The translations under genes and the position numbers were made by a program. Below, piece by piece: positions 60,134 to 64,000 of a DNA stretch of 64,000 bases. The stretch's first letter is position 1. Every line of letters begins with the position of its first letter. This stretch comes from Pseudomonadota bacterium (GTDB lineage Bacteria > Pseudomonadota > Gammaproteobacteria > CALCKW01): NCBI GenBank assembly GCA_039196715.1, contig JBCCUP010000016.1:1-64000 (forward strand), written 5' to 3'. Under the pieces are notes generated by a model. That model searched no databases and was not told the origin of the DNA. It saw nothing but the letters and a program-made list of their open reading frames with translations.

Positions 60134-60691
60134 ATGGCTCTGACCGAATCCAACATGCTGCCGCTCGGCGCGGCCCTGCCGGCGTTCTCACTGCCCGACA
60201 CCGTGTCGGGCGACACCGTGTCCCACACCGATTTCGAGGGCAAGCCGCTTGTCGTGGTGTTCATGTGCAACCACTGCCCCTTCGTTGTGCACATCCTCGA
60301 TGGCCTTGCCGCGGCCGGCCGGGATTTTCAGGCGCAGGGCGTCGCGATGCTGGCGGTCTCGAGCAACGACGTGCGCACGCACCCGGCGGACGGGCCCGAA
60401 CACATGGCCACGCTCGCGCGCGAGACGGGCTTCGTCTTCCCCTATGCCTACGACGAGACGCAACAGGCAGCCAAGGCGTTCGACGCTGCGTGCACGCCTG
60501 ACTTCTACCTGTTCGACGCGACCGGGTCACTCGTCTACCGCGGCCAGTTCGACGCGTCGCGCCCCGGCAACGACGTCGACGTGACCGGCGAAGACCTGCG
60601 AGCCGCGGTGTCGGCTCTGTTGGCCGGGGATCCGATCTCGGCCACCCAGGCCCCGAGCATCGGCTGCAACATCAAGTGGCGCGCGGCCTGA
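60134..60691 (+). CDS. thioredoxin/redoxin family protein
   Basis: A 185-residue cytoplasmic redoxin of the AhpC/TSA-Redoxin group: MLPLGAALPAFSLPDTVSGDTVSHTDFEGKPLVVVFMCNHCPFV, where the redox pair is Cys-Asn-His-Cys (CNHC) in place of the usual CGPC/CxxC. Then AVSSNDVRTHPADGPEHMATLARETGFVFPYAYDETQ. This CNHCPFV form occurs in a small bacterial group of thioredoxin-like proteins of unknown partner. ATG at 60134. Confidence 0.88.
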   Translation: MALTESNMLPLGAALPAFSLPDTVSGDTVSHTDFEGKPLVVVFMCNHCPFVVHILDGLAAAGRDFQAQGVAMLAVSSNDVRTHPADGPEHMATLARETGFVFPYAYDETQQAAKAFDAACTPDFYLFDATGSLVYRGQFDASRPGNDVDVTGEDLRAAVSALLAGDPISATQAPSIGCNIKWRAA

Positions 60692-60723
60692 GGCCGTTGC
60701 CCTCGTTGTGCTGACGCCGGACA

Positions 60724-61212
60724 GTGTCCCTGAACACACCAGCGTCGGCGGAGCTGCTGATCCGCTCGGCACGCGACGGAGACACCGCCGACCAGCACGC
60801 CTTACACACTGAGGCGGTGCGCTCGGCGTGCGTGCCGCACGACAGCACCGCGGTGATCGAGGGCTGGTTAAGCGGCAGGGCGCCTGCGGATTAGCTGCCG
60901 CCCGTTCAGCGGGGTGAGCTGCACGTGGCCGAGCGGGGTGGTGAGGTCCTCGGCTTTGTCGAGGCGGTGCCCGGCTCGCTGGTGGCCTTGTACGTGGCCC
61001 CGGATGTCATGTGCCAGGGTGTCGGTGCTGCGCTGTTGCAGCACGGTCTGTCAAAAGCCCTTGCGGCGCCGGACGGGGAGGTCGCTTTGCAGGCGACGTT
61101 GAACGCGGTCGGCTTCCACCGGCGCTTCGGGTTCAGCGATGTTCGGCACGCGCACGTGATGCGAAACTGCGTCGAGGTGCCCATCGTCGAGATGCACTAT
61201 CCGGGGCCCTGA
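60724..61212 (+). pseudogene. GNAT acetyltransferase interrupted by TAG
   Basis: Frame 60724-61212 encodes a GNAT protein (about 162 codons) but has TAG at 60892-60894. Before it: LIRSARDGDTADQHALHTEAVRSACVPHDSTAVIEGWLSGRAPAD. After it: LPPVQRGELHVAERGGEVLGFVEAVPGSLVALYVAPDVMCQGVGAALLQHG with the acetyl-CoA motif CQGVGAALL, then GFHRRFGF. Relatives have a Tyr here (PEDY), so TAT/TAC to TAG explains it. GTG at 60724 starts it. A truncated downstream protein from 60925 would lack the N-terminal fold. Confidence 0.8.
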
Positions 61213-61220
61213 AGACATAA

Positions 61221-61249
61221 AAAAAGGGTGCGACCAGCGCACCCTTTTT
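61221..61249. terminator. bidirectional intrinsic terminator
   Basis: AAAAAGGGTGCG-ACCAG-CGCACCCTTTTT: a 12-base stem with T-runs in both directions. It ends the GNAT pseudogene message and the convergent TPR gene. Confidence 0.88.
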
Positions 61250-61282
61250 GGTGCCCCTCTCGCGGGGGGCGAAACGCGTGAA

Positions 61283-61789
61283 TCAGGTGTTCTGCGCCTT
61301 GTACTTCTTGATCGCTTTCTTGAGCATGCGCTTTTCCTTGCAGAACAGCGAGCACAGCTCACTGACCTTCTGGAGCTGGGCCTCGGCGTCTGCGAGACGG
61401 TCGGTCTGCAGGTACAGCTCGCCAAGGTACTCGTGTGCGCGGATGTGCTTCGGGTCGATGCTCAGGGCTTTCTGGTAGTGGTCGAAAGCGACATCGAAGT
61501 TGCCGAGCTTGCGGTTGCTGAAGCCGAGCAGGTTGTGCACGTCGGCGTCGTCGGGCGTCTCTTCCGCGAAGACGGTGAGCATGTCGATGGCTTTCTGATA
61601 CTGCTTGGCGCTGATGGCCTTGTTGACATCGCTGAAGCGGTCGTCTCGGCTGCTCTCGTAGGAGTCGCCGCCGGCCGCCTGGACCGGTGCCGTCAGAGCC
61701 ATGGCGAAAACGAACGCGATGGCAAACGCGATCCACTGTGGGGTTGTTACGGGCAACGCGCGCGAGGCGGCGTGGGCATATGATGTCAT
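61283..61789 (-). CDS. exported TPR protein
   Basis: A 168-residue protein with an N-terminal signal or anchor (PQWIAFAIAFVFAMALTAPVQAAGG) and about three tetratricopeptide repeats (AISAKQYQKAIDMLTVFAEETPDDADVHNLLGFSNRKLGNFDVAFDHYQKALSIDPKHIRAHEYLGELYLQTDRLADAEAQLQKV). TPRs bind proteins in the periplasm; the partner is unknown. A C-terminal KKAIKKYKAQ tail is basic, with two cysteines before it (SLFCKEK, ELCSLF). Confidence 0.8.
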   Translation of the reverse strand: MTSYAHAASRALPVTTPQWIAFAIAFVFAMALTAPVQAAGGDSYESSRDDRFSDVNKAISAKQYQKAIDMLTVFAEETPDDADVHNLLGFSNRKLGNFDVAFDHYQKALSIDPKHIRAHEYLGELYLQTDRLADAEAQLQKVSELCSLFCKEKRMLKKAIKKYKAQNT

Positions 61790-61980
61790 GGGTGAATGTC
61801 CTCGTGTGATAGTCGATGTCTGATTCTGGCAACAGCGCCACTGGCGCTGTGACCGCGAAACGCAAGCGGGGTTCGAAACTAGGCAGTTTTTCGTATGCGG
61901 CGCTGGCCCAACCGGGCGGCGCGCGCTAGTGTTGGATACCTTGCTGCGATCGCCGTTCGCGCTGCACGAGGCCCCAGCCG

Positions 61981-62694
61981 ATGCGCCCTTTGACCTCCGA
62001 CGAGCTTCAACACTACCACGCCAAGGGCCACGTCGTGCTGCCCGACTGGCTCACGCCCGCGGCGCTCAGTACCTTGCAAGCTGCCTGTGATGCACTGCTG
62101 GCGGAGCCGCCGGACGACGACCACGGTGGCCGCTCGCACGACATCGGCCGAGGGCAGGACCGGCGTTTTTTGCGGCACCGGCACACCGACATCGCGGCGG
62201 TCTCCGAGCTGATCCTCGGCACGGCGTTCAAGGACGTGGTGTGCAGCTGCCTCGACGCTGACCCCTACCTCTTCAACGAACAATTCGTGGTCAAGGGCCC
62301 CAACACCGGTGCGAGTTTCGCCTGGCACCAGGACAGCGGCTACCTGGACCAACCGCACGCGCCCTACCTCAGTGTGTGGTTGGCGCTCGACGACACCACG
62401 GCCGCCAACGGCGCGCTGTCGGTGATCGACCGCGACCTGGAAACGGAGCGGTGTGTCGACCCGCACCGCTGGGACGAGGTGGGCAAGGAGCGGGTCGGCT
62501 ACGACGGGGACGACCCGGGCACCCTGGTCGAGGCCGCGGCCGGCAGCGCGGTGTTGTTCTCGTCACTGACGCTGCACCGCTCGAGCGCCAACACCACCCG
62601 CGCGCCTCGACGAGCGTACCTCGTGCAGTATTCGCCGGAGCCGATCTACAAGGTCGGAACCACCGAGCCCAAGGTGTTCGCCACCGCGCTCTGA
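61981..62694 (+). CDS. phytanoyl-CoA dioxygenase (PhyH) family protein
   Basis: A 237-residue Fe(II)/2-oxoglutarate-dependent oxygenase. The iron ligands HxD...H appear in FAWHQDSGY and, near the C-terminus, LTLHRSSANTT, followed by Arg for 2-oxoglutarate (RRAYLVQYSP). The early part (LNAKGHVVLPDWLTPAALSTLQ-like) fits the family. Its substrate is not known; PhyH members hydroxylate many small compounds. It is convergent with the ureohydrolase gene, 3 bases apart. Confidence 0.88.
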   Translation: MRPLTSDELQHYHAKGHVVLPDWLTPAALSTLQAACDALLAEPPDDDHGGRSHDIGRGQDRRFLRHRHTDIAAVSELILGTAFKDVVCSCLDADPYLFNEQFVVKGPNTGASFAWHQDSGYLDQPHAPYLSVWLALDDTTAANGALSVIDRDLETERCVDPHRWDEVGKERVGYDGDDPGTLVEAAAGSAVLFSSLTLHRSSANTTRAPRRAYLVQYSPEPIYKVGTTEPKVFATAL

Positions 62695-62696
62695 GC

Positions 62697-63500
62697 TCAG
62701 CCGACGTTGCGGTGCAGCCGGGCCATGATCTCCTTCGCGAGCTTGGCAGCGACCATCGCAGTGACACCGTTGAGGTCACGGGCGGGGTTGAGTTCGACCA
62801 GATCGGCGCCGACCAGGCGGCCGTGAAAGCGCTGAACGATGTCGATCACCTGACGTGTGCTCAAGCCACCCGGTTCATGGTGCGAGACGCCGGGGGCGAA
62901 CGCGGGGTCGAGCGCGTCGAGGTCGAGTGAGAGGTACACCGGACCGTCGAATCGCCGATCGAACACCGCATCCGGCTCGCGCATGCTGATGATGTCCACG
63001 CCGAAGCGTTCCGCCTGATCCGCCTGATGGCGGTTCAAGGTGCGTATACCCACCTGCACCAGGCGCGAGACCGCACCGGATTCCATGAGCCGGGCGAAGG
63101 GCGACGCGTGGCTGAAGCGGTTCGACTGCATGTCGTCGTAGAGGTCGGGGTGGGCATCGATGTGCAACACCTGGAGACCGTTGTGGTGCTCGGCGGCGGC
63201 CGTGATCGCCGGCCACGACACCGAGTGGTCGCCCCCGAGTGCGAGGACCGGGCCGTCGGTTTGCGCCTGGCCGACGGCTGCGTGAATCGCGTCGTACGCG
63301 GCTTGACCGCCGAGTGATGACAGCGCGACGTCGCCCAGGTCGTGCCACCAGTCGGTGTCGCCGAGATCGAGGCCGCACTCGGTCGACAGGTTGCTCGAGT
63401 CGCAGCGCAGCGCGGTGCGGATGGCCTCCGGTGCAGTGGCCGGGCCGGTCAGGTAGGTCGAGTTGTTGTCCTGCGGCAAGCCGATGACAGAGACGGGCAT
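62697..63500 (-). CDS. ureohydrolase (arginase/agmatinase/formimidoylglutamase superfamily)
   Basis: A 267-residue Mn-dependent hydrolase. The metal-binding motifs are GGDHSVSW, DAHPDLYDD and SLDLDALDPAFAPGVSHHEPGGLS. It cleaves guanidino-type substrates; arginase, agmatinase, formimidoylglutamase and guanidinobutyrase all share these motifs, so the substrate is left open. ATG at 63500. Confidence 0.9.
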   Translation of the reverse strand: MPVSVIGLPQDNNSTYLTGPATAPEAIRTALRCDSSNLSTECGLDLGDTDWWHDLGDVALSSLGGQAAYDAIHAAVGQAQTDGPVLALGGDHSVSWPAITAAAEHHNGLQVLHIDAHPDLYDDMQSNRFSHASPFARLMESGAVSRLVQVGIRTLNRHQADQAERFGVDIISMREPDAVFDRRFDGPVYLSLDLDALDPAFAPGVSHHEPGGLSTRQVIDIVQRFHGRLVGADLVELNPARDLNGVTAMVAAKLAKEIMARLHRNVG

Positions 63501-63627
63501 GGTGCGGGTGCCTGGGTGTGGGCGGTTGCGCCGACGGTACCAGAGCGGGCAGGGGTGCGCGTGGCCGGGTCCGCAGGCGCAGGGCAGTGCGTTACCCTAA
63601 GGGGTCAATGTGAGGTGAGACGGGTTC

Positions 63628-64000
63628 GTGACGGAATGGGTTACAGCGCTGCCGCTGGTGGCGTTTTTGGTGGTGATCGGCGCGTTTGCCGGCGTCCTGG
63701 CCGGCCTGCTGGGGGTGGGCGGCGGCATCGTGTTGGTGCCCGCGTTCTTTTTTCTGTTCTCGTACCTCGGCTACGGCGGCGACTACGTCATGCAACTCTG
63801 CCTCGGCACCTCGCTTGCCACCATCGTGGTGACCTCGATGCGCTCCTTGCAGGCCCACAACCGCAAGGGGGCCGTCGATTGGGCGCTGCTCAAGAGTTGG
63901 GCCTGGGGCATTGCCGTCGGGGCCGTGGTCGGCGGTTTTGTCGCCTCGGCACTCCGCTCGGACGTATTGCAGGCCATCTTCGGTGTGCTCGGCATGGCGG
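63628..64000 (+). CDS. TauE/SafE family sulfite exporter-like permease (partial)
   Basis: The first 124 residues of a membrane protein that runs off the right edge. GTG at 63628 is the likely start. It shows AFAGVLAGLLGVGGGIVLVPAFFFLF, the N-terminal TauE/SafE motif, and LCLGTSLATIVVTSMRSLQAHNRKGAVDW, which is the family's second signature. These permeases export sulfite or sulfoacetate-like anions. Confidence 0.88.
   Translation, partial: MTEWVTALPLVAFLVVIGAFAGVLAGLLGVGGGIVLVPAFFFLFSYLGYGGDYVMQLCLGTSLATIVVTSMRSLQAHNRKGAVDWALLKSWAWGIAVGAVVGGFVASALRSDVLQAIFGVLGMA

Noticed and set aside
1819-60894. Stop codon reassignment (TGA or TAG as sense) as the reason for the three interrupted genes
   Set aside because: Both TGA and TAG end many other genes in the window at their natural ends, so a global recoding is not credible.
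1-64000. CRISPR arrays, tRNA or rRNA genes, prophage or insertion sequence
   Set aside because: I saw no regularly spaced repeats, no cloverleaf-like tRNA sequences, no rRNA signatures and no transposase or phage gene.

Overview
The window is 64 kb of GC-rich, densely packed chromosome. It probably comes from a free-living Gammaproteobacterium: there are GlyGly-CTERM exported proteins, CRP-like sites, GntR/IdnR-type LacI regulators, a carbon-phosphorus lyase operon and a PagL-like outer membrane enzyme. This placement is inferred from gene content, not from a marker gene. I saw no rRNA, tRNA, CRISPR array, prophage or insertion sequence.

Layout. 1-4.7 kb: the end of a class II aldolase gene, an AT-rich island with one orphan gene, an MFS gene broken by one stop codon, and a DUF6502-DUF5666 lipoprotein pair. 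4.7-22 kb: mixed housekeeping and envelope genes, including a trypsin-like protease with a GlyGly-CTERM tail, two FAD amine oxidases, a lipoprotein behind two CRP-like sites, an M20 amidohydrolase, PagL, GtrA, FKBP and Nudix proteins. 22.2-30.6 kb: a C-P lyase locus (phnGHIJKLN, with phnM, a DUF1045 gene, phnF and a broken hexapeptide acetyltransferase) for phosphonate breakdown; it has no phosphonate transporter in view. 30.6-34.3 kb: a TetR-controlled membrane protein pair, an AraC regulator and a YbhB-type protein.

34.3-55.3 kb is a sugar-acid locus. It holds two complete CUT2-type ABC importers in tandem (one with a LuxP-like binding protein), a CUT1-type importer, two LacI-family regulators of the GntR/IdnR kind, and enzymes that fit the route 2-keto-L-gulonate -> L-idonate -> 5-ketogluconate -> gluconate -> 6-phosphogluconate. 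Four copies of a palindrome, GTTACCGGTAAC or a close variant, sit at the three transporter/enzyme promoter regions and tie these genes into one likely regulon. An ABC-2 exporter/MFS operon sits inside this stretch.

55.3-64 kb: a cytochrome b561-like protein, a TIGR01777 epimerase-like protein, phosphoglycolate phosphatase, an unusual M35-like metalloprotease fused in frame to a lipoprotein that repeats its N-terminal module, a redoxin, a broken GNAT gene, a TPR protein, a PhyH-family oxygenase, a ureohydrolase and the start of a TauE/SafE permease.

Three otherwise intact genes (MFS at 1.6 kb, acetyltransferase at 30 kb, GNAT at 60.7 kb) each carry exactly one in-frame stop, and one LacI gene lacks a normal start codon. 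These are either recent decay or consensus errors in the assembly.
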